A stretch of 46,888 nucleotides of DNA from Candidatus Binatia bacterium (GCA_022824615.1 JAJDZM010000131.1:1-46888), one strand, 5' to 3'. Positions 17,085-26,000 are shown, numbered from the stretch's first letter. Made by a program: numbers and translations. Notes: generated by a model from the sequence alone, not told the origin.

Positions 17085-18305
17085 TTGCCGGACGAGGGGC
17101 CATGTGAAACAAGAACGCTGTCCCCATGTCACTCCTGGACTCGTATTTTGAACTGGCGCGTTTTCTATAGCCTGAATCTCGCGATTTTCACCTCCATGCT
17201 CGGCATGGGCATCGTGATTCCGTTCATGCCGATTTACGCCAAGGAACTGGGTGCGACCGGCGTCAGTATCGGGTTCTTCTTTGCCAGCTTTCCCCTCGCG
17301 CAGATCCTGTGCATGCCGCTCATTGGCCGGCTGTCCGACCGGCACGGCCGCAAGGTGTTCATTGCCGCCGGCCTGCTCCTCAGCAGCCTGATGTCGCTGG
17401 TCTATGTATCTGCCCCCAACATCGTGTACCTGACCCTGGGTCGATTTTTCCAGGGGATTGCGGTTGCCCTCATTATTCCCATCTCAACCGCCTACGTCGG
17501 CGACCTTGCTCCTGCGGAAAAGCGGGGCGAATTGATGGGCATCTTCAATCTGGCCCTGACCAGTAGTATCGGAGTCGGCCCTCTGTTCGGGGGCTGGGTC
17601 AGCGATACGTATGGCATGGCGCTCAGTTTTTATTTGATGGGCGGCTTGAACGGACTGGCTTTTCTTTTTGCCCTGTTCTTTTTGGATGAAACCCGTTCTC
17701 CCCACGCCGAGGTTCAGCGATCGCCATCCTACCGTGAACTCTCACGTAGACCCAGTGTGCGCGGGATTACCCTGTATCGCATGGTGACGTCCATTCAGAT
17801 GGGACTCTGGTTCTCCTTCCTCCCGCTGCTGGCCGTCGAACTCTTACAGCTCAGCCAATCCCGCATTGGTGTCATCATGGCGACCTATATGCTGGTCAAT
17901 AGCCTCGTCCAGATACCGTTCGGACGCATGGCTGACCGTTATAGCAAGCGGCTGTTGATTATCATCAGCGGCTACCTGGCCTCTTTCGCGTTTGTGACTA
18001 TCCTCTTTTCCGCCGGTTTTTGGGATCTCCTGCTCATTAGTGCCTTCACCGGAATCATGGGAGCCCTGGCCGGCCCGGCCCTAACCGCCCTGGCCGCGGG
18101 AGAAGGTAAGCAGGGTGGAATGGGAGCGATTATGGGTGTGCTGAACATGGCGCTGAGCGTCGGCATGATGCTCGGCCCCGTCGTCGCCGGTCTGCTGTCG
18201 GACATTGTCGGCCTACGGCCGTTGTTTGGTTTTGGGGCAGTTGCCGGTGTGGTTGGAACGCTGATGTTTACCTGGTTGACAACGGAGAAGAGGCTAGCGA
18301 GGTAA
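17085..18305 (+). CDS. MFS transporter (drug:H+ antiporter-like)
   Basis: A roughly 12-helix major facilitator protein, up to 406 residues. Helix 1 begins FYSLNLAIFTSMLGMGIVIP. The signature loop 2-3 motif is PLIGRLSDRHGRKVFIAAGL, and a second copy in the C-terminal half is PFGRMADRYSKRLLII. Motif C-like GVGPLFGGWVSD in helix 5 suggests an exporter. The substrate is unknown. The start is unsure: the longest frame uses TTG at 17085, but its first 21 residues are not membrane-like. TTG at 17148 (LNWRVFYSL) is an alternative; neither has a strong Shine-Dalgarno. Confidence 0.86.
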   Translation: MPDEGPCETRTLSPCHSWTRILNWRVFYSLNLAIFTSMLGMGIVIPFMPIYAKELGATGVSIGFFFASFPLAQILCMPLIGRLSDRHGRKVFIAAGLLLSSLMSLVYVSAPNIVYLTLGRFFQGIAVALIIPISTAYVGDLAPAEKRGELMGIFNLALTSSIGVGPLFGGWVSDTYGMALSFYLMGGLNGLAFLFALFFLDETRSPHAEVQRSPSYRELSRRPSVRGITLYRMVTSIQMGLWFSFLPLLAVELLQLSQSRIGVIMATYMLVNSLVQIPFGRMADRYSKRLLIIISGYLASFAFVTILFSAGFWDLLLISAFTGIMGALAGPALTALAAGEGKQGGMGAIMGVLNMALSVGMMLGPVVAGLLSDIVGLRPLFGFGAVAGVVGTLMFTWLTTEKRLAR

Positions 18306-18466
18306 TTCCAGGAGGCGGCCGGCAGCCATCTCCTAGGTCGCCTCAAACCTAACCGGCAGCTTGTACGGCATAATCCACATCTGTTACAAACGCCTTCCTG
18401 TGAGCCTTCTGTCTTGCGCAATGGTTTGCAAGCCAGACCCGATAGCACCAAGAACCACGGAGAACG

Positions 18467-20068
18467 ATGCCATTTGATCTCAAGACTCTTCGCGGGGACA
18501 TCTTCGGAGGTATTGCCTCGGCCGTGGTGGCTCTACCGCTAGCCTTGGCCTTTGGTGTGGCCTCCGGTTTGGGTCCAGTCGCCGGATTATACGGCGCGAT
18601 AGTGGTCGGCTTCCTGGCCGTGGTACTGGGCGGAACGCCGACGCAGATATCCGGGCCGACCGGGCCGACCGCGATTGCCACCGCGGTCATCGTCACCCAC
18701 CACGCCGACAACCTGGCCGAGGTGGCGACCATCGTCATCTTGAGCGGGCTGCTCCAGATCGCTTTCGGCCTGCTCAGGTTCGGACGGTTCGTAACCTATA
18801 CGCCGTATTCCGTTGTCTCGGGGTTTATGTCCGGCATCGGCGTTATCATCATTCTCCTGCAGACCCTGACTTTCCTGGGGGCATCAGCGGTGGTCGGAGG
18901 ACCGCTTGACGCCGTCCGGGCATGGCCCACGGCCCTGGCCAACATCAACCTGGATGCCCTGCTCATCGCCGCCGTAGCACTCGGAGTTGGCATCTTCTGG
19001 CCCCGACGGTTACACAATATATTACCCTCACCGCTCGCAGCCCTGCTCCTCGGAACGGTCGTGGCAGAGCTGTGGTTCTCCACCGCGCCGGTGATTGGCG
19101 AAGTTCCCACCGGGTTTCCCGAACCGCAATGGCCAGTCCTGTCCGGAGGGTTTTTGTTCAAAGTATTAGAACCGGCGCTGATTCTCGCCCTGGTGAACTC
19201 CATCGACAGTTTGTTGACCTCGCTGGTGGCCGATTCCATGACCCGGACGCAACACAACTCGGACCGGGAACTGTTTGGTCAGGGTGTGGGCAACGTGGCG
19301 GCCGGTCTGCTCGGCGTCATGCCTGGGGCGGGCGCGACCATGCGAACAATACTCAACGTACGGGTCGGCGGGCGCACGGCGCTCTCCGGGGCCTTACACG
19401 CCGTACTCCTCCTGGCCTTCATATTTGGCCTTGGCCCACTCGTCGAGCGAGTACCGGAAGCCTGCCTGGCCGGCATCCTGATGAAGGTGGGCTGGGATAT
19501 CATCGACTGGCGCTTCCTGCTCCGGATTCGCCACGCCACGACAGAAAACGTGGTCATCATGCTGCTAACGCTGGTGCTGACCGTGTTCGTCGATCTCATT
19601 ATGGCGGTTGGTGTGGGGCTGATCGTGGCGGGCTTCGTGTCTGCACGTCGCTTGGAACCCGAAGAATTGAAGAAGGTGGTATCCGTACCGCTGCTGGATG
19701 CAATAGTCTCTCCGGAGGCAGAGAAATCCTACGACGCCCGCGTCGGGCTTGTCGCCCTCCCTGGGCACTTCTCTGTAGCGTCCGCGCGGGAACTGGCGCG
19801 GTCGGTTGGGGCGGATATCAAGGATCACGAGGTGGTCATCTTCGATTTTTCGGACGTGACGTATATCGACGACAGTGCGGCCCTGGTTATCGAGGACCTG
19901 GCCGAGGTCTCCCAAACGGAGGCCAAGGGTTGCGTTATCGCCGGGTTGTCCGGTTCGGCTGAGGAGGCGCTCCGGATGTTTGGCATCCATGACCGCATTC
20001 CTTCAGAGCATTTTGTGCCCGACCTTGAGACCGCGAAAAAATTGGCCTGGAAACTGGTCAACGGATGA
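18467..20068 (+). CDS. SulP-family anion transporter with STAS domain
   Basis: The protein has 533 residues. The membrane domain (about 1-390) has the SulP start DIFGGIASAVVALPLALAFG, ATAVIVTHHADNLAEV and NSIDSLLTSLVADSMTRTQHNSDRE (quoted in two conserved blocks of the family). A cytoplasmic STAS domain (about 415-530) has VIFDFSDVTYIDDSAALVIE. SulP proteins move sulfate, bicarbonate or other anions, coupled to Na+ or H+. No carbonic anhydrase or sulfur genes flank it, so the anion is undecided. ATG 18467 follows GGAGAACG. Confidence 0.9.
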   Translation: MPFDLKTLRGDIFGGIASAVVALPLALAFGVASGLGPVAGLYGAIVVGFLAVVLGGTPTQISGPTGPTAIATAVIVTHHADNLAEVATIVILSGLLQIAFGLLRFGRFVTYTPYSVVSGFMSGIGVIIILLQTLTFLGASAVVGGPLDAVRAWPTALANINLDALLIAAVALGVGIFWPRRLHNILPSPLAALLLGTVVAELWFSTAPVIGEVPTGFPEPQWPVLSGGFLFKVLEPALILALVNSIDSLLTSLVADSMTRTQHNSDRELFGQGVGNVAAGLLGVMPGAGATMRTILNVRVGGRTALSGALHAVLLLAFIFGLGPLVERVPEACLAGILMKVGWDIIDWRFLLRIRHATTENVVIMLLTLVLTVFVDLIMAVGVGLIVAGFVSARRLEPEELKKVVSVPLLDAIVSPEAEKSYDARVGLVALPGHFSVASARELARSVGADIKDHEVVIFDFSDVTYIDDSAALVIEDLAEVSQTEAKGCVIAGLSGSAEEALRMFGIHDRIPSEHFVPDLETAKKLAWKLVNG

Positions 20069-20183
20069 AGCACGAGGGAGGAAAACGGAACGGAGCGCTA
20101 CTCTCGGGTACGGGTGACCACGGGGTGTCCGGTGTGATAGAAGCACTGGAAGAGATCAGAGTACAGCAGAGACAAAGGAGAAT

Positions 20184-20480
20184 ATGACTATGTCCGCCTA
20201 TCTCGTTGGTGGAGTAGATGTGAGTGACCCCGCTTGGGTGGCAGAGTATGGACCGAAGGTTGAGGCCCTGGTGGAAAAGCACGGGGGACGCTACCTGGTA
20301 CGCGGGGGGGAGATGGATGTCGTGGAGGGCACAACGCCGGCCGCACGCGTGATGGTCGTCATTGAGTTCCCCTCCCTGGAGAACGCCCGGGCGTGGTATA
20401 ACGACCCGGAATACGTCCCGCTGATTAAGCTGCGTCAGACCGGTTCCGAGGCCGAGATTGTCCTGGTCGACGGTCTGTAA
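20184..20480 (+). CDS. DUF1330 domain-containing protein
   Basis: A 98-residue protein with the dimeric alpha-beta barrel pattern of DUF1330. The motifs are MSAYLVGGVDVSDPAWVAEY, HGGRYLVRGGEMDVVEG, and MVVIEFPSLENARAWYNDPE followed by YVPLIKLR. The function of the family is not established. AAAGGAGAAT lies just upstream; translation could also start at the second Met (20190). It is a monocistronic unit between sulP and the convergent aminotransferase. Confidence 0.88.
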   Translation: MTMSAYLVGGVDVSDPAWVAEYGPKVEALVEKHGGRYLVRGGEMDVVEGTTPAARVMVVIEFPSLENARAWYNDPEYVPLIKLRQTGSEAEIVLVDGL

Positions 20481-20554
20481 TCCAAGTAGCGGTTCACGGA
20501 AACGCGGCTTCGCTGTACGCGGGTCGCGTCACTTCATTATTTGGGAGCAGCTCC

Positions 20555-20578
20555 AGAGTAGAGACAGGTCTCTACTCT
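20555..20578. terminator. Perfect hairpin between convergent genes
   Basis: AGAGTAGAGAC and GTCTCTACTCT form perfect 11-bp arms around a 2-nt AG spacer, between the stops of the DUF1330 gene (+) and the aminotransferase gene (-). Downstream on the plus strand is AGGGTGTTTT, a weak T tract. It could act as a bidirectional terminator or be a small palindromic repeat; the poor T-run keeps confidence moderate. Confidence 0.45.
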
Positions 20579-20617
20579 AGGGTGTTTTACTGGGGGTTTT
20601 CGGTAGTGATAGGGCTC

Positions 20618-21817
20618 CTACGCTCCGCTCAGGCGTTGGAGTGCCGCCTCTATCTGATTGAGGCCCTGCTCCAGGTTCTGCATGGAAGTGGCATACGAAA
20701 TACGGACGTGCTCCGCGGAGCCAAATCCCTCACCGGCTACCAGCGCAACCTTGGCTTCTTCCAGGAGATACAGCGAGAAGTCCATGGCCGACGCAATGGG
20801 TTTGCCCTGCCACTTGGGCCCGAAGCAGCCCGCGACCCGTGGAAAGACATAAAACGCGCCTTCCGGCAGCGTACAACTGATACCGGGGATGGCCCGGAGT
20901 CGGTCAACCACATAATTGCGACGTTTGGCAAACTCTTTGGCCATGACGCCGACCGGTTCCTGGTCGCCGGTCAGGGCTTCAATCGCCGCGGCTTGGGCAA
21001 TTGAGTTCGGATTTGAAGTGCTCTGGCTCTGGATGGTTTCCATCGCCTTGATGACTTCCTGCGGTCCGGCGGCATAGCCCAGACGCCACCCCGTCATGGC
21101 GTAGGTTTTTGAAACCGAATTGGCCACCAGCACCCGGTCGCGTAGGCCCGGCTTGAGGGCGAGCAAATGAGCGCAGCGCGGGGCGTCGTATAAAAACTTC
21201 TCGTACACGTCGTCAGAGATGGTGAACAGCTCGCTGGACTCGATTACGTCAGCAATCCGGCTGAGTTCGTCTTCGGTATAGGCGGCACCGGTCGGGTTGG
21301 ATGGGCTGTTGAGTAACAGCACCTTGCTGTGTGGGCCGAGTGCGGCTTGGAGTTGAGCGGCTGTAATTTTGAAGCCCGTGTCTTCCGTTGTGGGTAGGAG
21401 TTTCGGTGTCCCGCCGGCCAAGACTACAATGTCGGAATAGCTGACCCAATAGGGCGCCGGGATGAGGACTTCATCTCCAGGGCCAACCAAGGCATGAAAG
21501 GCGTTGAAGAGGATGTGTTTCCCACCACATCCGGTCGTGACTTCCGGGAGTGCATATTCGAGGCCATTGTCTCGCTGGAGTTTCGCAATAATGGCCTCTT
21601 TGACGTCCGCGGTGCCGCCAACCGGTGTATACTTGGTCTTGCCCTGTTTGAGCGCCGCAATAGCCGCGTCTTTAATATGCTCCGGGGTATCAAAGTCGGG
21701 CTCGCCAGCTCCAAAATCGATGACCTCAATCCCCTCGCGGCGGAGCGCCGCGACTTTCACCGTGACCATAAGGGTCGGCGATGGTTTGACCTGATCCAAA
21801 CGTGGTGCCAGACGCAT
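20618..21817 (-). CDS. aspC: Pyridoxal-phosphate aminotransferase, class I (aspartate aminotransferase-like)
   Basis: The 399-residue fold-type I aminotransferase begins RLDQVKPSPTLMVTVKVAAL. It has IDFGAGEPDFDTPEHIKDAA, PYWVSYSDIVVLAGG, LLLNSPSNPTGAAYTEDEL, and the PLP lysine in SVSKTYAMTGWRLGYAAGP near residue 235. The C-terminal arginine region (EGFGSAEHVRISYATS) binds the substrate carboxylate. It is the AAT-I-gamma type (aspartate, sometimes also prephenate, as substrate); the exact acceptor is not decidable by reading. It follows coaD on the minus strand after 91 bp. Confidence 0.9.
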   Translation of the reverse strand: MRLAPRLDQVKPSPTLMVTVKVAALRREGIEVIDFGAGEPDFDTPEHIKDAAIAALKQGKTKYTPVGGTADVKEAIIAKLQRDNGLEYALPEVTTGCGGKHILFNAFHALVGPGDEVLIPAPYWVSYSDIVVLAGGTPKLLPTTEDTGFKITAAQLQAALGPHSKVLLLNSPSNPTGAAYTEDELSRIADVIESSELFTISDDVYEKFLYDAPRCAHLLALKPGLRDRVLVANSVSKTYAMTGWRLGYAAGPQEVIKAMETIQSQSTSNPNSIAQAAAIEALTGDQEPVGVMAKEFAKRRNYVVDRLRAIPGISCTLPEGAFYVFPRVAGCFGPKWQGKPIASAMDFSLYLLEEAKVALVAGEGFGSAEHVRISYATSMQNLEQGLNQIEAALQRLSGA

Positions 21818-21908
21818 TTTTTCCTATACTCCTCTTATCGGATACGCGGTCTGCATGCCGCTTAGACAACGACCTGAAACGGTCATGCGAACCTGTGAGA
21901 GTCCGCGT

Positions 21909-22403
21909 TCAGGCCCGTTGCGCGAATTTCTCGCGGAGTCGTTTTTCAACATGGGGCGGGACGAGGCCCTTCACGGAACCGTCCAGACTGGCAATTTCCT
22001 TGACCAAGCGAGCCGCGGTGTAAAAATGGGCCGCCCCGGTCGTCAGAAAAACCGTATCCATCTCGGGCTTCATATGGCGGTTCATGAGCGCCATCTGAAA
22101 CTCGTATTCAAAATCTGAGGCCGCGCGCAACCCTCGAATGATAATCTTGGACTGCATGCGCTCGACGTAATCGACCAGCAAGCCATGAAAACTATCGTAT
22201 ATCACCCGGTCGCCCGCCTCCTTCAGTTCCTCGCGAAACATGTCGAGACGTTCCTGGGGAGCGAACAGATAGTTCTCTTTTTGGGGGTTATACACGACGG
22301 CAACAACCACCTCATCGACGAGCTCAAGGCTCCGTCGGACGATGTCGATATGTCCATACGTCGGTGGGTCAAAAGAGCCAGGGTATATGGCGCGGCGTTT
22401 CAC
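21909..22403 (-). CDS. coaD: Phosphopantetheine adenylyltransferase
   Basis: A 164-residue nucleotidyltransferase with the T-x-G-H motif TYGH at residues 15-18 (YPGSFDPPTYGHIDIVRR) and RGLRAASDFEYEFQMALMN in the substrate-binding region. It makes dephospho-CoA from ATP and 4'-phosphopantetheine. The usual ATP-loop ISSS/SST-x-V-R segment near the C-terminus is altered: here it reads HFYTAARLVKEIA (residues 127-139), so the serines are Thr/Ala. The rest (LVPPHVEKRLREKF) is normal. It is translated from the same strand as rsmD, with palindromic element R2 between them. Confidence 0.9.
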   Translation of the reverse strand: MKRRAIYPGSFDPPTYGHIDIVRRSLELVDEVVVAVVYNPQKENYLFAPQERLDMFREELKEAGDRVIYDSFHGLLVDYVERMQSKIIIRGLRAASDFEYEFQMALMNRHMKPEMDTVFLTTGAAHFYTAARLVKEIASLDGSVKGLVPPHVEKRLREKFAQRA

Positions 22404-22424
22404 TCGGATTCCTCACCCTCATGT

Positions 22425-22479
22425 AAAGAGTAAACGCGCCCTCCAACAGCCATATAGATGCTGGGCACGTTTACTCTTT
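22425..22479. repeat. 55-bp palindromic element R2, copy A (rsmD 3' end)
   Basis: Perfect 12-bp arms AAAGAGTAAACG (22425-22436) and CGTTTACTCTTT (22468-22479). The central part CTCCA...GATGCTGG is shared with copy B at 31340-31395. On the minus strand the arm supplies the last sense codons and the TAA of rsmD (AAA GAG TAA). Copies B and C are in and beside tyrA. Confidence 0.88.
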
Positions 22480-23028
22480 CTGGTAAAAAGACACCTCGGT
22501 TGTGCCGTAACGGCGACGGTCCGTCAATACCAAGGCGGTGTAGGCGGGAGCTCCAGACTCCTGCTGCGCGTGCTCAACAACAACCCAGGCGCCTGGGAGG
22601 AGCACCGGGCTGCGCGCCAAACGCCGCAGGGTCTTATCTACCCAGCCTTCCCCATACGGCGGGTCGAGAAACACCCCGCCAAAACGCAGCCCCTGGTCTT
22701 CCACGATACGAATCCCGGTCGGGACGGAGGCCCGCAGCAGTCGGCCACGGTGGAGCAGCTTTGTGGTTTTGAGGTTGGTGCGAATGACTTTCTGCGCGTC
22801 CGGACTGGCATCGACGAAGACGGTTGAGCGACCGCCTCGGCTCAAGGCTTCTATGCCAAGCCCGCCGGTCCCGGCGAACAGGTCCAGAACGTCTATATCG
22901 ACGAGGGAAAATCGACTGGCAAGGATATTGAAAACAGACTCTCTGACCCGGTCGGCAGTGGGCCGGACCTTGTGTCCCTTGGGCGCCACCAGGGTGAGCC
23001 CACCTGCCGAGCCGGAGATCACTCGCAT
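22471..23028 (-). CDS. rsmD: 16S rRNA (guanine966-N2)-methyltransferase RsmD
   Basis: The 185-residue SAM-dependent methyltransferase begins MRVISGSAGGLTLVAPKGHK and continues RPTADRVRESVFNIL, the RsmD signature. SAM motif I is DLFAGTGGLGIE (49-60) and the catalytic motif is DPPY at 122-125. It methylates G966 of 16S rRNA in the assembled 30S subunit. The ATG directly abuts the TAA of the thiolase gene (0 bp gap), so the two are coupled. The stop codon lies inside palindromic element R2 copy A, so the C-terminal KE may be contributed by the element. Confidence 0.94.
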   Translation of the reverse strand: MRVISGSAGGLTLVAPKGHKVRPTADRVRESVFNILASRFSLVDIDVLDLFAGTGGLGIEALSRGGRSTVFVDASPDAQKVIRTNLKTTKLLHRGRLLRASVPTGIRIVEDQGLRFGGVFLDPPYGEGWVDKTLRRLARSPVLLPGAWVVVEHAQQESGAPAYTALVLTDRRRYGTTEVSFYQKE

Positions 23029-24246
23029 TTAGACGCTGAGAATGTGAACGGCCAGAGCGGCCGCCTCGCCGCGGACCATGCCGCCGCCATTCTCGGTCAG
23101 TCCGACTTTGGCGCCTTCGACCTGGCGTTTCCCGGCTTCGCCGCGAAGTTGCCAGAAAATCTCAGCGATCTGTGCCGTACCGGTGGCACCAACCGGATGG
23201 CCCTTGGCCAGCAAACCACCGCTCGGATTCACCGGAGTTTTCCCGCCGAGCGCCGTCACCCCTTCGCCAATCAGGCGACCGCCCTCGCCCTGCTGGCAAA
23301 GACCGAGCTCTTCATAAATAATGAGTTCGGCCGGGGCGGAGGCGTCGTGGACTTCGGCCACGTCCAGGTCTTCAGGGCCAATGCCGGCCACTTCGTAGGC
23401 CTTTTTCGCCATGCGTTCCGTTACACCGGGGTCCCCAGGCTGGTGGTCCTGGCCCGAGCCCAGCACCGAGGCTTTGACATAGACCGGCTTGGTGGTGAAT
23501 TCTTTTGCTCTCTCTGCGCTGGTGAGCACCAGGGCAGCGGCACCGTCACCAATAGGGGAACACATCATCCGCGTCAGCGGGTCGGCGATCATGGGCGAGG
23601 CGAGCACGTCTTCCATGCTGCGCGGAGTCTGGAACTGGGCGTGGGGGTTCAGGCTGCCGTTGGTGTGGTTCTTGGCAGCAATCTGCGCATAATGCTCTTT
23701 GGTCGTACCGTATTTTCGCATATGGCTGCGGGCAAACTCGGCGTAAAAATCCATGAACATGCTGCGCGACTTGCCGGCCCCAGCCCCCTCGCCTTTCTCC
23801 TGGGTTGCCTTTTTCATGTCGGCCAGCGTTTTTTGCATCAGCTCGACATCAATGGCGCTGCCAATGGCGGCAAACGACTTCTTCTTGTCCTCGTGGTAGA
23901 GCTTTTCCATACCCAGGGCAAGCACGACATCGTACATGCCGGACGCGACGTAGAGCCAGGCCAGATGGAAGGCGGTAGCCGCGCTGGCGCAGGCGTTTTC
24001 GGTGTTAATAACCGGAATGCCGCCAATCCCCATTTCGCGCAGGACCACCTGCCCGCGGATACATTCCTGACCGGTAATCAGGCCGGCCATGGCGTTCCCG
24101 ACCGCGACCGCCTCCAGTGCATGAGATTCAATCCCGGCAGATTTGAGGGCGCCCTCAATAGCTTCGCGGGACAACTCCTTCATGCCTTTATCCAGATGCT
24201 TGGCAAAACGGGTCATACCCGCGCCAACCAGGGCAACCTCTCTCAT
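23029..24246 (-). CDS. Thiolase-family acyltransferase (SCP-x/acetyl-CoA acetyltransferase-like)
   Basis: The 405-residue protein starts MREVALVGAGMTRFAKHLDK. It has the thiolase nucleophile Cys86 in NTENACASAATAF, HDASAPAELIIYEELGLC, and NPSGGLLAKGHPVGATGTAQ with the catalytic His. The second, C-terminal catalytic cysteine motif (CxG) of degradative thiolases is replaced by ENGGGMVRGEAAAL, as in SCP-x-like non-specific lipid-transfer thiolases. It probably acts in acyl-CoA or steroid/lipid breakdown; the substrate is unknown. It is the first gene of a minus-strand run with rsmD and coaD. Confidence 0.88.
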   Translation of the reverse strand: MREVALVGAGMTRFAKHLDKGMKELSREAIEGALKSAGIESHALEAVAVGNAMAGLITGQECIRGQVVLREMGIGGIPVINTENACASAATAFHLAWLYVASGMYDVVLALGMEKLYHEDKKKSFAAIGSAIDVELMQKTLADMKKATQEKGEGAGAGKSRSMFMDFYAEFARSHMRKYGTTKEHYAQIAAKNHTNGSLNPHAQFQTPRSMEDVLASPMIADPLTRMMCSPIGDGAAALVLTSAERAKEFTTKPVYVKASVLGSGQDHQPGDPGVTERMAKKAYEVAGIGPEDLDVAEVHDASAPAELIIYEELGLCQQGEGGRLIGEGVTALGGKTPVNPSGGLLAKGHPVGATGTAQIAEIFWQLRGEAGKRQVEGAKVGLTENGGGMVRGEAAALAVHILSV

Positions 24247-24339
24247 GTGGCTCCTCCTTTTTCTTTACTGTGATGAGCGGCCCAACTATATCCGCATTCC
24301 CTCTTGTTCTGCAAGGCGAATTTCTTCAGGATAGCGCGT

Positions 24340-25005
24340 GTGAATTTTGTTCTGGTTCCTATCAAAGCCCTCTCCCAGGGCAAGAGCCGCCTGTCCGCGC
24401 TCTTGTCCGATACCCAACGGCACAGCCTGTCTCAGGCCATGTTGCGCGACGTCCTGACGCAGCTGCGCCGGGCGGCAACGGTGGACCGCTTTGGGGTGGT
24501 GACCTCGGACCGGACCCTGCTGGACCTTGCGCGCGGTTTGGGCGCGGACGCCATTGACGAGGGCCATCCACGGGGACTGAACGGGGCCGTTGCGGTTGGG
24601 GAAGAGTTTTGTCTGCAACAGGGTGGCACAACGCTGCTGGTTCTGTTGTCAGACCTGCCGCTAGTCACCTCCGAAGACGTTGACCTGCTCTTGTGTGAGG
24701 CAACGGACGAGCCCGAAGTGCTGCTAGTAACCTGCAAAGAGGGCGAGGGCACCAATGCGCTCCTACGCACCCCACCGCTCGTTATTCCCACCTGCTTTGG
24801 CGGTCCAAGCCTCGGTGCCCACCAGGCTCGGGCTCGGCAGGAGCATATCGCCTGCCGGGTGATTGAGGCTCCGCGTATTGCGTTTGATATTGACTCGGTT
24901 GAAGACCTCACGCTTTTTGCCTCAGAACCAACGGCAACACACACCTACCAGGCATTACAGGCTCTAGATGTTCTGCCCGCCCTTGGGATTGATCCGGCAG
25001 AGTGA
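24340..25005 (+). CDS. cofC: 2-phospho-L-lactate/phosphoenolpyruvate guanylyltransferase CofC (F420 pathway)
   Basis: A 221-residue GT-A-type nucleotidyltransferase. From GTG 24340 it reads VNFVLVPIKALSQGKSRLSA, the CofC/FbiD start with the nucleotide-binding KxxxxGKSRL. Then come FGVVTSDRTLLDLARGLGAD, LLVLLSDLPLVTSEDVDLLL (metal aspartates) and FGGPSLGAHQARARQEHI. CofC activates 2-phospholactate or PEP with GTP for coenzyme F420 synthesis. GTG 24340 is preferred because the family begins here and a CAGGATAG sequence precedes it; the frame is open to TTG 24304. No other F420 gene lies nearby. Confidence 0.85.
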   Translation: MNFVLVPIKALSQGKSRLSALLSDTQRHSLSQAMLRDVLTQLRRAATVDRFGVVTSDRTLLDLARGLGADAIDEGHPRGLNGAVAVGEEFCLQQGGTTLLVLLSDLPLVTSEDVDLLLCEATDEPEVLLVTCKEGEGTNALLRTPPLVIPTCFGGPSLGAHQARARQEHIACRVIEAPRIAFDIDSVEDLTLFASEPTATHTYQALQALDVLPALGIDPAE

Positions 25006-25055
25006 TGCGCCGACAAGAAGAATGACCGGGGCATCTCACGCGCCTACCGTGATCT

Positions 25056-26000
25056 ATGGGAAAGCCACAGGTCGTTGTGATTACCGGCCCGACCGCCACG
25101 GGCAAAACCGCGCTCGCGCTCACCCTGGCCCAACGCTATAACGCGGAGATCATCAGCGCGGATTCCCGTCAGGTATATCGTCACCTGGACATTGGGACGG
25201 CAAAGCCGACACCAGCAGAGCAGGCCCTGGTGCCGCATCATGTGATTGATGTGGTCAATCCGGATGAGCATTTCGATGTGGCCCGCTTTCGGACACTGGC
25301 GCACGAGGCGCTTGCCGCGCTGACCCGGCGTGGCAAGCGCGTTTTTGTAGTGGGTGGAACCGGGCTCTATATTCGGGCCTTGACCCGGGGGCTCTTTGTC
25401 GGACCGCAGGCCGACCCCGCGCTGCGCGAACGTCTGATCGCCAAAGAGCAAGAGCACGGCCCTGGTTTCCTCCACGATTGGCTGCGCCGGGTTGACGCGG
25501 ACACGGCCCGTCGGCTCCATCTGAACGACCGAGTCCGGCTGGTTCGGGCCTTGGAAGTCTGGTTGTTGAGCGGGAAGCCGATGAGTGCCTGGCAGCGTGA
25601 GCATGGCTTCCGTGAGCGACCGTTTTCAACGCTGCTGGTATCCCTGGTCCTGGAACGGGAGGTCTTGGCCCGGCGTATTCAACAGCGCTGCCAGCAGATG
25701 ATTCGTGAGGGCCTTGTTGACGAGGTCCGCCGGGTCTGGGATATGGGGTTTGGTGAGCAGCTTCCCGCATTCCGCACCATCGGCTATGCTCAGATTGTGG
25801 ACCTCTTGCATGGACGATCCAGCCTGGAGGAAGCAGTCGCCGATATGACCACGGCAACCCGGCGGCTGGCCAAACGGCAACTGACCTGGCTGCGCGCAGA
25901 ACCTGAGGTGCAATGGTATACGCCAGCACAGGAGCAAGATATCGACCGGGCGGTGCGGGAATTCTTTAACAGCAAAAGCAGACTATCCAACGGATCATGA
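25056..26000 (+). CDS. miaA: tRNA dimethylallyltransferase MiaA
   Basis: A 314-residue P-loop prenyltransferase with Walker A GPTATGKT at residues 11-18, ISADSRQVYRHLDIGTAKPT, HHVIDVVNPDEHFDVARF and GGTGLYIRALTRGLF. The C-terminal part has RTIGYAQIVDLLHG and ATRRLAKRQLTWLRAE, all canonical. It adds a dimethylallyl group to A37 of tRNAs reading UNN codons. It starts 50 bp after cofC on the same strand. The distance to the next core gene, accA, is broken by a two-gene accessory islet. Confidence 0.96.
   Translation: MGKPQVVVITGPTATGKTALALTLAQRYNAEIISADSRQVYRHLDIGTAKPTPAEQALVPHHVIDVVNPDEHFDVARFRTLAHEALAALTRRGKRVFVVGGTGLYIRALTRGLFVGPQADPALRERLIAKEQEHGPGFLHDWLRRVDADTARRLHLNDRVRLVRALEVWLLSGKPMSAWQREHGFRERPFSTLLVSLVLEREVLARRIQQRCQQMIREGLVDEVRRVWDMGFGEQLPAFRTIGYAQIVDLLHGRSSLEEAVADMTTATRRLAKRQLTWLRAEPEVQWYTPAQEQDIDRAVREFFNSKSRLSNGS

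Noticed and set aside
22972-24273. 433-residue plus-strand frame over the thiolase gene
   Set aside because: The opposite strand encodes a thiolase with catalytic Cys and His motifs; the plus-strand translation is Gly/Arg/His-rich noise.
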